64,000 nt of DNA from Paenibacillus sp. BIHB 4019 (GCF_002741035.1 NZ_CP016808.1:5566501-5630500), one strand, 5' to 3'; counted from the first letter of the stretch, positions 1 to 9,504 are shown. Notes: a model not told the origin generated them from the letters alone. Numbers and translations are program-made.

Positions 1-2490
1 GGCGGCAGCCCGCTTGAGGCGGAAGCCGAATGCTTCTGGAAGGTGCGCGTGTGGGACAATTATGGGCGCGTATCGGCATGGAGCGAGCCAGCCTACTGGA
101 CGGCAGGCTTGCTGCACCGGGCAGCGTACCGGGGAAAATGGATTGGCCGCAAGCATGATGAGGGGGCAGCAGGCAGACAGCCATCGCCGCATCTGCGCAA
201 GCCATTCGCCTTGGGCGGCAAGGTGCGACGCGCAACGGCTTATGCGACCGCGCTCGGCTTGTTCGAGCTGTATGTTAATGGGCAGCGGGTGGGGGATTAT
301 TTTGCCCCCGGCTTTACCGATTACAATGTCCGCTCGCAGGTGCAGGCTTACGATATTACGCCGCTGCTGCAAGAAGGCGATAACGCCTTTGGCGTCATTA
401 TTGGAGAGGGCTGGTATGCAGGCACGGTCGGTTTTCTAGGTGAAAAGGTTTATGGGGAACGTCCGTTTTTTATGATGCAGGTTAATGTGGAGTATGAAGA
501 CGGCACAGAGCAGAGCATCGCAACCGATCATACGTGGAAGGTGGGCAAAGGTCCTATTTTATATTCCGATTTTATTATGGGCGAAGCTTATGATGCACGG
601 CTTGAAATGGCGGGCTGGTCGGAAGCGGGCTTTGATGACAGCCTGTGGGAGGAGCCGGATGTCCGTCCTGGCTATAACGGGATGCTGGTGGCGTCTAACG
701 AACCGCCGATTAAAGTAATGAAGACGATTAGTCCGGTTCGGATGGAGCGGACAGCGAGCGGCAGCTATATTTTTGATATGGGGCAAAATATGGTCGGCTG
801 GACGGAGCTTCGCGTTAGCGGAGAGAGCGGCACAACGGTCACGATCAGCCATGCGGAAATGCTCAGTCCTGATGGCTCGCTGTATTTGGAAAATTTGCGC
901 GTTGCTGTTCAGCAGGAGCATTATACGCTTAAAGGCGAAGGGCTGGAATGCTATGAGCCGCATTTTACATTCCATGGCTTTCGTTATGTGGAGCTGATTG
1001 GTTTTCCCGGAGAAGCCACTCTGGATACGATTGTAGGCAAGGTCGTTTACTCAGACACCCCGGAGACCGGACATTTAGAAACGTCGAATGCGATGGTTAA
1101 TCAGCTGTTTTCCAACATTACGTGGGGGCAGCGCGGCAACTTTTTGTCGGTACCGACCGATTGCCCTCAGCGCGATGAGCGGCTTGGCTGGACGGGGGAT
1201 GCGCAAATATTTGCGCGTACAGCCTCGTACAATATGGACGTGGCAAGGTTTTTCAATAAATTTATGTGGGATATGATTGATTGCCAGCAGCCGTCGGGCG
1301 CTTTCACCGATGTGGCGCCGGATGCAGGCTGGATTCGCTATAAAAACTGGAGCACGCGCCTGAACTGGTATGCGCCGGATAACGCAGGCTGGGGCGATGC
1401 GGGCGTCATTATCCCTTGGACGCTGTATTTAATGTATGGGGATGTGCGCATTTTGGAAACGCATTATGAGGCGATGAGCAGATGGGTCGATTATTTGCAC
1501 GCAACGACCGATGAGCTTGTAAGGCCGAACTATGCCAACTATGGCGACTGGCTGTCCATTGATGCGGATACGCCAAACGAGGTGCTGGCAACTGCTTATT
1601 TTGCCTACAGCACGAAGGTGCTTGGATTGATTGCCGGCGTGCTGGGCAAGGAGGACGATGTTCACCGGCTGGAGCAGCTGTTTCAGGGCATTGCCGCAGC
1701 ATTCCGCCGTGCTTTTGTAACGGAGGAGGGCTGTATCCATGGGGAGACGCAGACGGTATATGTGCTTGCGCTGCAATTTGGCCTGCTGACGGAGGAGCTG
1801 CGGTTAAAGGCAGTAGACCATCTCACAGCGGATATTGCCAGCCGCGGCAACCGCTTGACGACAGGCTTCCTTGGCGTTGGTTATTTGCTGCCCGCGCTGT
1901 CGGATAACGGCCGCCTTGACGTAGCCTACCAATTGCTGACGCAGGAAGCTTTTCCATCGTGGATGTACTCCATCAAGCATGGAGCGACGACCATTTGGGA
2001 GCGCTGGGATGGCTGGACGGAGGAAAATGGCTTCCAGACGCCGCAGATGAATTCATTCAATCATTATTCGCTAGGCTCGGTTGGAGAGTGGATGTTCCGC
2101 TATATGGCAGGCATTGAAGCAGACAAGGGAGCACCTGCCTTCCGTCATGCCATTATACGTCCCCAGCCGGGCGGCGGCCTTTCTTTTGTGAAATCCCATT
2201 TTGCTTCGTTATATGGAAAAATCGAAGTAGACTGGCAAATCGATAAATCCGGCGAGTTCCAACTTAACGTAATCATTCCCGCTAATACGACGGCATCGGT
2301 TTACATTCCTGGGACGGTCCATACGATTGATGGAGCATCTGTTGGCACGCTTGAAGACCCTTCAACGGACCAATTCCCAACGAGTTCTTCTGGCAAGCAC
2401 CATGTTAAGCTGATTGAAGCCTTGGGCAGCCAAACGGTGCTGGAAATCGGCTCTGGCTCCTACTGCTTCGCCAGTCAGGTCAAAGTCTAG
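1..2490 (+). CDS. Alpha-L-rhamnosidase, GH78 family (5' end outside window)
   Basis: The reading frame is open from base 1, so the start lies upstream of the window; the GTG at 43 is internal. The product is probably a cytoplasmic or cell-associated enzyme that removes terminal alpha-L-rhamnose from plant glycosides or pectic side chains. Seen in order: the end of a fibronectin-like N-terminal segment (WKVRVWDNYGRVS, then WTAGLL), the rhamnosidase N domain, a concanavalin-like domain, and the (alpha/alpha)6 catalytic barrel with the GH78 hallmark CPQRDERLGWTGD at about 1160-1200, followed by the SWMYSIKHGATTIWERW segment and a C-terminal beta domain. It is the first visible gene of a glycan-use locus continuing to 18.1 kb and is closed by a terminator at 2526. 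The family call is firm; the natural substrate is not known. Confidence 0.93.
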   Translation, partial: GGSPLEAEAECFWKVRVWDNYGRVSAWSEPAYWTAGLLHRAAYRGKWIGRKHDEGAAGRQPSPHLRKPFALGGKVRRATAYATALGLFELYVNGQRVGDYFAPGFTDYNVRSQVQAYDITPLLQEGDNAFGVIIGEGWYAGTVGFLGEKVYGERPFFMMQVNVEYEDGTEQSIATDHTWKVGKGPILYSDFIMGEAYDARLEMAGWSEAGFDDSLWEEPDVRPGYNGMLVASNEPPIKVMKTISPVRMERTASGSYIFDMGQNMVGWTELRVSGESGTTVTISHAEMLSPDGSLYLENLRVAVQQEHYTLKGEGLECYEPHFTFHGFRYVELIGFPGEATLDTIVGKVVYSDTPETGHLETSNAMVNQLFSNITWGQRGNFLSVPTDCPQRDERLGWTGDAQIFARTASYNMDVARFFNKFMWDMIDCQQPSGAFTDVAPDAGWIRYKNWSTRLNWYAPDNAGWGDAGVIIPWTLYLMYGDVRILETHYEAMSRWVDYLHATTDELVRPNYANYGDWLSIDADTPNEVLATAYFAYSTKVLGLIAGVLGKEDDVHRLEQLFQGIAAAFRRAFVTEEGCIHGETQTVYVLALQFGLLTEELRLKAVDHLTADIASRGNRLTTGFLGVGYLLPALSDNGRLDVAYQLLTQEAFPSWMYSIKHGATTIWERWDGWTEENGFQTPQMNSFNHYSLGSVGEWMFRYMAGIEADKGAPAFRHAIIRPQPGGGLSFVKSHFASLYGKIEVDWQIDKSGEFQLNVIIPANTTASVYIPGTVHTIDGASVGTLEDPSTDQFPTSSSGKHHVKLIEALGSQTVLEIGSGSYCFASQVKV

Positions 2491-2525
2491 CCAAGTCTGC
2501 TAATAAAAAGGAGCAAATGGATTCG

Positions 2526-2566
2526 CCCAAAGCCGTCTCGCATCAGAGAAGCGGCTTTGGGCTTTT
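2526..2566 (+). terminator. Rho-independent terminator after rhamnosidase gene
   Basis: A perfect 10-bp stem, CCCAAAGCCG paired with CGGCTTTGGG, encloses a 16-nt loop and is followed by CTTTTT. It separates the rhamnosidase gene from the sensor kinase. A TATAAT box at 2611-2616, without a convincing -35, is the likely -10 of the next transcript. Confidence 0.85.
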
Positions 2567-2672
2567 TAAGCTAGTCACTATTTGGTATAGGTTCGGCCCG
2601 TCCGATTCGTTATAATAACAATAAAACATGATGGCCTGAGGGGGAATTGTTATTCGGCTGCGCAATGAGCTG

Positions 2673-4433
2673 TTGCTGAGCTACTTTATTATTATTTTGG
2701 TGTGTATTACGCTGGTCGGCTCGGTATCCTTCTATATTTCCTACAAAACGATGGCAAGCCAAGCGGAGGCTGCCAGCCTGCTGCTTGTCCAGCAAATTGA
2801 AAAAAATATGGACAATGATTTTCACAGCAAGCGCAATCTGCTGCTGGCCTCCTACAATGAGCAAAGCTATATTGACGGCGTTAACCGTTACACCGAGCTT
2901 AGCGATCGCGAACGTTTCTTGTTCCGGCAAAAAATCGGCGATTTGTATTTGAAAAGCTTTAATGTAACGCCAATCCGTGATTTTTTGCGTTTTCAAATTT
3001 ATTATAGCAACGGCGAGCTGCTTAGCTCCTCGGATGAGAGCGGACAGCATAACCCGGCGAAGGTGCGGGGATCGGAATGGTTCCGCCAGACGGTGGCGAA
3101 GGATGGCGAAGTGTTTTACAGCGGCTTCATCCCGGAAGCAGACCGGACCGTTGATGGAGAAACGGCCTATTTTTCCTCTATTATGATTCGCGATTTTTCC
3201 AATCCCGAGCAATTTATTTTAGTGCGAGCCGAATATCGTGCTGAGCTGTTCAACAGCATTGGCCGCAACGATGGCCTTTCGCCAAACAGCAGCATCGTCA
3301 TTCTTGACGAAGGCAATCGGCTTGTTTATGCGTCAGGTGACGCGCAGCGTTATGCCGGAGGGAAGGAACTGACAAGCCGTATTAGTGGCAGCCAGGGCAA
3401 GTTTTGGCTCAGCCTGGATGGAGAAGAGCGGTTAGTGTCCTATACGAATTCCGCTTATTCAAATTGGAAGGCCGTGCTTGTCGTGCCGAAGCATGATATT
3501 TTTGGCGCATTAGACATCATTAAGACGACCGTTATTGTTACCGCTTTCATTGCCTTTGCGATTACGCTGATTATTTCGATACTGTTCGGGCAGCGGATTA
3601 CGAAGCCGATTCTGGACTTGTACAAAACGGTTAACCGCATTAAACGCGGCGACTTTTCGGTGCGCGTCGAGGTGCGCCGCAATGATGAAATCGGCAGAAT
3701 CGGGATGAACTTTAATGCGATGCAGGATGAGCTGCAAAATTTGATTGAGACGCGGTATGTGAATCAGATTAAGCTGCAGGAGGCGCAGCTTGCCATGCTT
3801 TATTCGCAGATCAATCCGCATTTTCTGTACAATACGCTCGACAGCATCCGGGCGATGTCCGACTATTACCAAGTGCAGGAAATTAGTGAAATGGCGCAGT
3901 CGCTCGCTGATATTTTTCGCTACAATACGAAAAACAAGGATGAAATCGTCACGCTGCAGGAGGAGCTTGTCCAAATTGAAGCCTATATGAACATTCAGCG
4001 CATACGCTTTGAAGACAAAATTTCCTTTGAACAGCAAATCGATGACGACCTATACAGCTTTCCGATGCTCAAAATGACGCTCCAGCCGCTCGTTGAAAAT
4101 GCCGTATTCCACGGTATTGAACGCAAGCGCGGCAAAGGTACAATAGCTATAATCGTCAGCAGAGAGGGCGGCAGCATTACGCTCACCGTCAAAGACGACG
4201 GGGTAGGCATATCCGACAAGCATTTGGCCGATATCAGAAGCAGCTTGAAGCCTCCGCTGCAACAAAGCGAAGGAATGGTCTCAGATACGCGCAGCGGCAT
4301 TGGGGTGCAAAATGTTTATTCCCGTTATCGAATTCGTTATGGCGACCGCTTTGAATTTTATATTAACAGCCGTAAAGGTGCAGGAACCGAAATTAAGCTC
4401 CTTATTCCCGAACAAGTGGAAGCGCATTCATAA
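2673..4433 (+). CDS. Sensor histidine kinase, YesM type
   Basis: Membrane sensor kinase of a two-component system controlling the neighbouring sugar importer. Seen: an N-terminal membrane helix, an extracytoplasmic sensor region of about 250 residues, a second helix near residues 285-310, a HAMP linker (FGQRITKPILDLYKTV), the His_kinase motif NPHFLYNTL with the phosphorylated histidine at about residue 383, and an HATPase domain (PLVENAVFHG, DDGVGI). The start given is the first conventional codon, TTG, but it lacks a ribosome binding site and cuts off the positively charged residues before the first helix. The site GAGGGGG at 2638-2644 instead points to an in-frame ATT at 2652, giving RLRNELLLSYF. 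Its partner regulator is probably the gene at 7789, beyond the importer genes. Confidence 0.93.
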   Translation: MLSYFIIILVCITLVGSVSFYISYKTMASQAEAASLLLVQQIEKNMDNDFHSKRNLLLASYNEQSYIDGVNRYTELSDRERFLFRQKIGDLYLKSFNVTPIRDFLRFQIYYSNGELLSSSDESGQHNPAKVRGSEWFRQTVAKDGEVFYSGFIPEADRTVDGETAYFSSIMIRDFSNPEQFILVRAEYRAELFNSIGRNDGLSPNSSIVILDEGNRLVYASGDAQRYAGGKELTSRISGSQGKFWLSLDGEERLVSYTNSAYSNWKAVLVVPKHDIFGALDIIKTTVIVTAFIAFAITLIISILFGQRITKPILDLYKTVNRIKRGDFSVRVEVRRNDEIGRIGMNFNAMQDELQNLIETRYVNQIKLQEAQLAMLYSQINPHFLYNTLDSIRAMSDYYQVQEISEMAQSLADIFRYNTKNKDEIVTLQEELVQIEAYMNIQRIRFEDKISFEQQIDDDLYSFPMLKMTLQPLVENAVFHGIERKRGKGTIAIIVSREGGSITLTVKDDGVGISDKHLADIRSSLKPPLQQSEGMVSDTRSGIGVQNVYSRYRIRYGDRFEFYINSRKGAGTEIKLLIPEQVEAHS

Positions 4434-4481
4434 AAGTCGGAATTTTCAACATTAGAAGTCAAAATCGTGTACAGAAGACCG

Positions 4482-4501
4482 GGAAGCGCTTTCAATATAA
4501 T
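4482..4501 (+). promoter_or_regulatory. CRE-like catabolite site joined to a TATAAT -10 box
   Basis: GGAAGCGCTTTCA at 4482-4494 (reverse TGAAAGCGCTTCC) matches the CcpA catabolite-responsive element. It is followed directly by a perfect TATAAT at 4496-4501, and no good -35 is present. The arrangement suggests a promoter for the binding-protein gene that is repressed by CcpA on preferred sugars and may need an activator, plausibly the AraC regulator at 7789. Confidence 0.65.
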
Positions 4502-4539
4502 AAAGGTGCAGGTAATTATGAAGGAGAGGGTGTCTTATC

Positions 4540-5895
4540 ATGAGAAAGATGAAAGCGGTTTACCTCACAATGGCGCTGATGCTGGGAGCATTTTCGCTAG
4601 CGGCTTGCGGCAGCAGCAACGGCAGCACGAATACCCCAGAGGGAACAGCTACAGCAGGCAGCTCAGCCGAAGCGTCCGCGCAGCCGTCAGCAAAGCCCGT
4701 TACGCTGACCTTTCTGATTCCGAATACGGAGGATGTCACGCCTTACAATCTTATCTTCAAAGAATTTGAAGCGAAGACAGGCAATAAAGTCGAGGTGCAA
4801 GCGCTGCCGGGCGGCGACTATGACAATATGCTGAAAACCCGCTTCTCGACGGGAGATTTCCCTGACGTATTCCTCATGCAGCCGGGCACGAAGCAATATG
4901 TAAAGCTCAGAGCCGATGAGACGCTGTACGAATGGTCCGGCGAGGCTGGGGTTTGGGACAATGTCATCGATACGATTGTAGACTTCCAAAAGGATACGGC
5001 TGGCAAAGCCTATGGCGTGCCATTCGGCAAAACCGGCATGATGGGCGTCTTTTACAATAAGGATGTATTTGAAAAAGCGGGCGTTGCCGCTCCAACAAAT
5101 TACGCGAATTTAATTGAAATCGCTAAAAAGCTGAAGGGCGATGGCGTAACGCCGTTTTATGAAGGGGTAAAAGATGGCTGGCCGACGCAAGTGTTTTATT
5201 TGACCGGATGGGTAAGCCAGGTAGATCAGGAAATTGGCGACGAAGGCGTGCAGAAGCTGAACGTCAATCAGCTGAAGCTGTCGGACATCGCGGCGCTGAA
5301 GGACCTTTTTGTAAAATCGAAGGAAATTAAGGATCTCGGCTTGTTCCAGAAAAATACGCTCTCCGGCACATTCGACGAGCTGCAAAACGAGCTGGGCGAA
5401 GGCAAGGTAGCGATGGCCTTTATGCTGGACGGCATTTTGCCGCAGCTTGAGAAGAAATTTGGCAAAGATTTTGTAACGAATAAAATCGGCTTCTTCCCAT
5501 TCCCGACTGCAACAGATACGGGTACAGCTATGATTACGCCTCCGAACCAGCTGATGGTGCCGTCGAAGGCGAAAAATCTGGAGGCAGCCAAAGAATTGGT
5601 TAAATTTATGATTTCGAAGGAAAGCGTCAATATCTTCTACCAAAGCCAGCCGGGCATTCCGGTGTTCAAGGATGCAACGAGCGAGCTGTACCCGATGCAG
5701 CAGACGGTTAAAGACTATATTGATCAAGGCAAATCGAAGGTTAATGTTCAGAACCGCCTGACGGCATCGTTTTTGGACTTGGGCAAAATTCTGCAAAACT
5801 TCCACATCACAGGCGACGTGGACACCGCGATTAAAGAGATGGATGCTAACTATGTGAAGGACGGCAACTCGAAGCGTCTTGAAGGCTTTGAATAA
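4540..5895 (+). CDS. Sugar ABC transporter substrate-binding lipoprotein (family 1)
   Basis: Extracellular solute-binding protein that captures an oligosaccharide or sugar and hands it to the two permeases downstream. Seen: a lipoprotein signal with lipobox LAAC at residues 19-22, a Ser/Thr/Ala-rich linker to about residue 50, then a family-1 binding-protein fold (VTLTFLIPNTEDVTPYN, later GKAYGVPFGKTGMMGVFYN). At 451 residues it is a normal size. The start ATG follows AAGGAGAGG at good spacing, and a CRE/-10 element lies just upstream. No ATPase gene is present in the locus, so a shared MsmK-type ATPase elsewhere presumably energises the transporter, as in many CUT1 systems. The ligand is unknown; the neighbouring hydrolases suggest a rhamnose-, galactose- or apiose-containing oligosaccharide. 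Confidence 0.93.
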   Translation: MRKMKAVYLTMALMLGAFSLAACGSSNGSTNTPEGTATAGSSAEASAQPSAKPVTLTFLIPNTEDVTPYNLIFKEFEAKTGNKVEVQALPGGDYDNMLKTRFSTGDFPDVFLMQPGTKQYVKLRADETLYEWSGEAGVWDNVIDTIVDFQKDTAGKAYGVPFGKTGMMGVFYNKDVFEKAGVAAPTNYANLIEIAKKLKGDGVTPFYEGVKDGWPTQVFYLTGWVSQVDQEIGDEGVQKLNVNQLKLSDIAALKDLFVKSKEIKDLGLFQKNTLSGTFDELQNELGEGKVAMAFMLDGILPQLEKKFGKDFVTNKIGFFPFPTATDTGTAMITPPNQLMVPSKAKNLEAAKELVKFMISKESVNIFYQSQPGIPVFKDATSELYPMQQTVKDYIDQGKSKVNVQNRLTASFLDLGKILQNFHITGDVDTAIKEMDANYVKDGNSKRLEGFE

Positions 5896-6062
5896 ATAAG
5901 CTGAGCAAAAAATAAAGGACAGAGACGGCAGCAGGGCAAGCCGAAGCTGTTAATTACCGGACGGGACAGGTGCTGCGGGCGAGGCCAGCAAGACGATCAA
6001 GGAGATCGAGGCGTCGCCCCGCCATCCCGGCCAAACAGGACAGGAGCAGGAGGGCAAGCCCT

Positions 6063-6932
6063 ATGGAGAGAAGCAAATATCCGTTATATTTTTCATTTCC
6101 GGCAGTCATCGTATTTTTATTGTTTTTCATTACGCCAACCATTATCGGTATCTATTACAGCTTTACCGACTGGAATATTAACGCCGATGCAATTAAGTTT
6201 ATTGGACTTGAAAATTACAAGGAGCTGTTTAACGAGCCCCGCCTGAAGCAGGCTTTTATAAACACCCTTATTTTCGCCGCCGCCGTTACGCTGCTGCAAA
6301 ATGCAGTTGGCCTCGCCTTGGCGCTATTGTTGAATGAAAAGCTGAAGCTGCGCAATCTGCTTCGGATGATCTTTTTTATGCCGTATGTTATTGCTCCGCT
6401 CGTCATCGGTTACATTTTCCGGGCGATTTATCATCCGGAGCATGGCATCGTCAACCAGTTTTTCGGGCTGCTGGGCATGGATTTTATGGTCCAGGATTGG
6501 CTGAACGATCCGCGCTTCGCGCTGTTCACCGTCATTATGACCGATATTTGGCGGGTAGCTGGCTTTTCGATGGTCGTGTATTTAGCGGGCTTGCAGTTCA
6601 TTCCGAAGGATTTAACGGAGAGCGCATCCATTGATGGGGCGAATTATTGGACGCGGTTCAAGCATGTTGTTTTTCCGCTGCTCGCTCCGGCGTTCACGGT
6701 TAATGTGCTGCTGGCGATGATTGGCTCGATGAAGGTGTTCGAAATCGTCATGGTGCTGACCGAAGGCGGTCCGGGCTATACGACGGAAGTATTTTACACG
6801 TACATCCGCAATACGTTCAGCTCAGGTGAAATGGGCTATGCGACGGCGATCAACATGCTGTTGTTCGTGCTGGTCACGCTTGTCGGCATTCCGGTATTGC
6901 TGGCGATGAAGAAGAGGGAGGTGGAAATGTGA
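6063..6932 (+). CDS. Sugar ABC transporter permease, MalF/UgpA type
   Basis: First integral membrane subunit of the CUT1 importer. The protein (289 residues) has about six membrane helices and the cytoplasmic EAA loop ESASIDGANYWTRF that contacts the ATPase. The ATG at 6063 is chosen because AGGAGGG at 6048-6054 stands 8 nt upstream and the sequence then begins ERSKYPLYFSFPAVIV as in relatives. A longer frame from 5970 would add an implausible Arg-rich tail. The 168 bp separating it from the binding protein are GC-rich with no gene seen. Its stop overlaps the next start (ATGTGA), indicating translational coupling. Confidence 0.93.
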   Translation: MERSKYPLYFSFPAVIVFLLFFITPTIIGIYYSFTDWNINADAIKFIGLENYKELFNEPRLKQAFINTLIFAAAVTLLQNAVGLALALLLNEKLKLRNLLRMIFFMPYVIAPLVIGYIFRAIYHPEHGIVNQFFGLLGMDFMVQDWLNDPRFALFTVIMTDIWRVAGFSMVVYLAGLQFIPKDLTESASIDGANYWTRFKHVVFPLLAPAFTVNVLLAMIGSMKVFEIVMVLTEGGPGYTTEVFYTYIRNTFSSGEMGYATAINMLLFVLVTLVGIPVLLAMKKREVEM

Positions 6933-7750
6933 GAAGCCGAAAATATTCGCCTTTGCTGCTAGAGCTGCTCGCGATCTGCCTCGCCCTGCTCATACTTATT
7001 CCGTTTTTTATGATATTTATTAACTCGTTTAAGGATATCCGCGAGTCGGCGCTGTTCGGGCTGTCGCTGCCAAGCAACTGGGTGTTCAGCAATTATGAAG
7101 AGGTATTTAATCAGGATAATCTACTGCGTGGCTTCAAAAATAGCTTCCTGCTGTCGGCGCTCGTCGTCGTCAGTGTCAATTTTTTCGCTTCGATGGCTGC
7201 GTTTGTCATCCAGCGGCGCGGCGGGAAGTTTTTGCAAGGCGTCTATCTTGCCTTCATTATGGGGCTGATTGTCCCGGTATCGATCATTCCGACGATTCGG
7301 CTAATGGATTTGCTGCACATTAAAGGCAGCTACTTAAGCATCATTATGTACTATACAGCGGTGCTGCTGCCGTTTGCTGTCTTTCTGCTTGTCGGGTTTA
7401 TTAAATCGGTGCCGCGCGAGCTGGATGAGGCGGCGATTTTGGAAGGCTGCGGCTACTTCCGGCTATATTTTAAAATTATTTTGCCGCTCATCAGCACGGT
7501 GCTTGTTACCGTCTCGATCGTCGTCATTGTGTCGGTATGGAATGACTTTTTCGGCCCGTTTTATTTGGTCACGGACAGCACGAAATGGACGATTGTGCTG
7601 CAAGTATTTAACTTTGTTACGCTGTACAGCACGAACTGGGGCGTTGTATTTGCCTTTATGATCGTCGTCATTACACCGGTGCTGATCATTTATTTGTTCC
7701 TGCAGCGCTACATTATTGACGGTCTGACGGCAGGCTCTGTGAAAGGCTAA
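6929..7750 (+). CDS. Sugar ABC transporter permease, MalG/UgpE type
   Basis: Second membrane subunit of the importer, 273 residues. It starts with GTG overlapping the stop of the first permease by 4 nt, with GGGAGG upstream. About six membrane helices are visible, with the EAA loop DEAAILEGCGYFRLYF and the typical C-terminus LQRYIIDGLTAGSVKG of CUT1 permeases. Together with the two genes before it this forms a complete importer apart from the ATPase. The response-regulator gene begins 38 nt downstream, probably in the same transcript. Confidence 0.93.
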   Translation: MRSRKYSPLLLELLAICLALLILIPFFMIFINSFKDIRESALFGLSLPSNWVFSNYEEVFNQDNLLRGFKNSFLLSALVVVSVNFFASMAAFVIQRRGGKFLQGVYLAFIMGLIVPVSIIPTIRLMDLLHIKGSYLSIIMYYTAVLLPFAVFLLVGFIKSVPRELDEAAILEGCGYFRLYFKIILPLISTVLVTVSIVVIVSVWNDFFGPFYLVTDSTKWTIVLQVFNFVTLYSTNWGVVFAFMIVVITPVLIIYLFLQRYIIDGLTAGSVKG

Positions 7751-7788
7751 GCAAATAAAAGAGGGCATCCGTAAGGGGGGCGAGGGTT

Positions 7789-9483
7789 ATGCGCAAGGTC
7801 ATGGTTGTGGACGATGAACGCTGGATACGGCGGGGACTTATTCAAATGATTCCATGGGAGGAGCTGGGGCTTGAGCTTGCCTGTGAAGCGGTTGACGGCG
7901 AAGAAGGCTACGAGCTGGCGCTGCTGCATAAGCCCGACCTGCTGTTCCTTGATATGCGCATGCCCGGCTTTGACGGCAAGGAGCTGCTTGGCCTGCTGGC
8001 CGAATCACTGCCGGACGTTGTGACGATCGTCGTCAGCGGCTATTCGGATTTCGAATATACGAAGGAAGCCATCCGCCATAAGGCGTTTGATTATTTGCTC
8101 AAGCCGCTTAAGCGGGAGGAGCTGATTACGGTGCTTGGCAAGGCGCTGGCGGTGCTGGATGAACGAGATAGGCGGCAAGAGCAGCAGCATCGGGACAGCC
8201 GGAGAAACTGGCTGCTGGACGTTTTGCTGCGCGGCGAACAGGCTGCACAGAGTCAGAACCAAGCAAATGCTCCGTCCCAGGCGGCAGGCATTATACAGAC
8301 AAATACAGCTTTAAGGACGGAGTGTTTGCCTGAGCTTCCAGGAGAGGGCTCAGGCAATAAAGCGCTGCTGCTGCTCGCTCAGCCTGACTATTATACAGAG
8401 CAGGCTGGCATTCAAGAGGCAGCTGGGAAAATAGAGCGGTCGCTGCAGCAAAGCCAGCCCTTTTATTTTGATGGAGGCTGGTCGTTTGTTGCAGCCGCAT
8501 CCCCTGTCAACCTCGGCGAAATAGCCATTTGCTTGTTTGGCAGCCGCTTCGAGCCTGTGGAGATACAGCGGCTTGCGATTTTGCTTCAAGGCATGCTGCA
8601 TGAGGAGACGGGCACAAGCTACAGCATGATCGCTGGGAGCAAGCCTTGTCTTGCCAACCAGCTTCCAGCTGTCTACAGCAAGCTCCAGCAGCGTCTGGAT
8701 GGGAGGCAGCTGGGAGAAATGGCGATCATGGGATTCGTGGAGTGTGCATTTGAGCTGGAGGAGAAGCCGAGTAAGCAACAGCAGCATTTGCCTATAGGTG
8801 CTGCAAATGCCGATTTTTATCCGGCGGAGCTGGAGCAAGCGTTTCTCGTGCAGCTGCAGCTTGGCAACGTGGAGCAGATGAAGGCGGAATTCAACCGTTT
8901 TTTCACAGCGCTTGCAGCCCCGTCGCGGACGGTGGATGGGCTGCGGCGCAGCGCCTCCATGCTGGTGCATGCACTGGAGCGGCAGCTTCAAGCGGCGGAC
9001 ACAAGCCTCGAGCAGCTGAGCGGGAAAAGCGCGCTCGCCTACATGGAGCTGATCCGGCTGCGCAAAGACCATGTATCGGTTAAGCGGCTGTTCGAGGAGC
9101 AAATATTGCCCGCTGTTGCTGCCCGGCGCGGCAGCAGCCAAGGGCGGCATGGCGAGCAGCTGGTCCGTGAACTCCAAAAGCTGATCGAGCTGCATTATGA
9201 CCAGCCGCTTAGCCTGCCGCAAATCGCGGAAAGCCGCTTTTTGAATGCCGATTATGTAGGCCGGTTGTTTAAAAAAACGACGGGCAGCAATTTTGTCGAT
9301 TATTTAACCGAATACCGGATTGCGAAGGCGACCGAGCTGATGCGTTATCCGCAATATAAAAATTACGAAATAGCGGAGCTTGTCGGTTATGAGGATTACC
9401 GTTATTTCAGTCAAATTTTCAAAAAGAAAACCGGGCAAACGATTGGCGAATACCGCGGCGCAGCTGGAAAAACGCCGCAATAA
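7789..9483 (+). CDS. Response regulator, AraC family (YesN type)
   Basis: DNA-binding partner of a YesM-type kinase. The N-terminal receiver domain (residues 1-120) has the acidic pair DDE, phospho-acceptor D55 in LLFLDMRMPGFDG and the lysine of LLKPLK. A long, less conserved middle region of about 330 residues follows, and the last 100 residues form two AraC helix-turn-helix units ending in YFSQIFKKKTGQTIGEYR. The start ATG follows a GGGGGGCGAGGG site. The kinase gene at 2673 is separated from it by the three transporter genes, so the pair brackets the importer it most likely controls. It may act at the CRE-containing promoter at 4482. Confidence 0.92.
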   Translation: MRKVMVVDDERWIRRGLIQMIPWEELGLELACEAVDGEEGYELALLHKPDLLFLDMRMPGFDGKELLGLLAESLPDVVTIVVSGYSDFEYTKEAIRHKAFDYLLKPLKREELITVLGKALAVLDERDRRQEQQHRDSRRNWLLDVLLRGEQAAQSQNQANAPSQAAGIIQTNTALRTECLPELPGEGSGNKALLLLAQPDYYTEQAGIQEAAGKIERSLQQSQPFYFDGGWSFVAAASPVNLGEIAICLFGSRFEPVEIQRLAILLQGMLHEETGTSYSMIAGSKPCLANQLPAVYSKLQQRLDGRQLGEMAIMGFVECAFELEEKPSKQQQHLPIGAANADFYPAELEQAFLVQLQLGNVEQMKAEFNRFFTALAAPSRTVDGLRRSASMLVHALERQLQAADTSLEQLSGKSALAYMELIRLRKDHVSVKRLFEEQILPAVAARRGSSQGRHGEQLVRELQKLIELHYDQPLSLPQIAESRFLNADYVGRLFKKTTGSNFVDYLTEYRIAKATELMRYPQYKNYEIAELVGYEDYRYFSQIFKKKTGQTIGEYRGAAGKTPQ

Positions 9484-9504
9484 ACGATAGGGGAGAGACT
9501 TGCG

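Noticed and set aside
5970..6062. N-terminal extension of the first sugar permease from ATG 5970
   Set aside because: It is Arg-rich, unlike permease N-termini, and the AGGAGGG site at 6048-6054 fits the ATG at 6063.
8350..9222. 290-codon - strand frame opposite the response regulator
   Set aside because: Shadow of a GC-rich coding frame; the product has no recognisable domain, and the + strand gene is certain.
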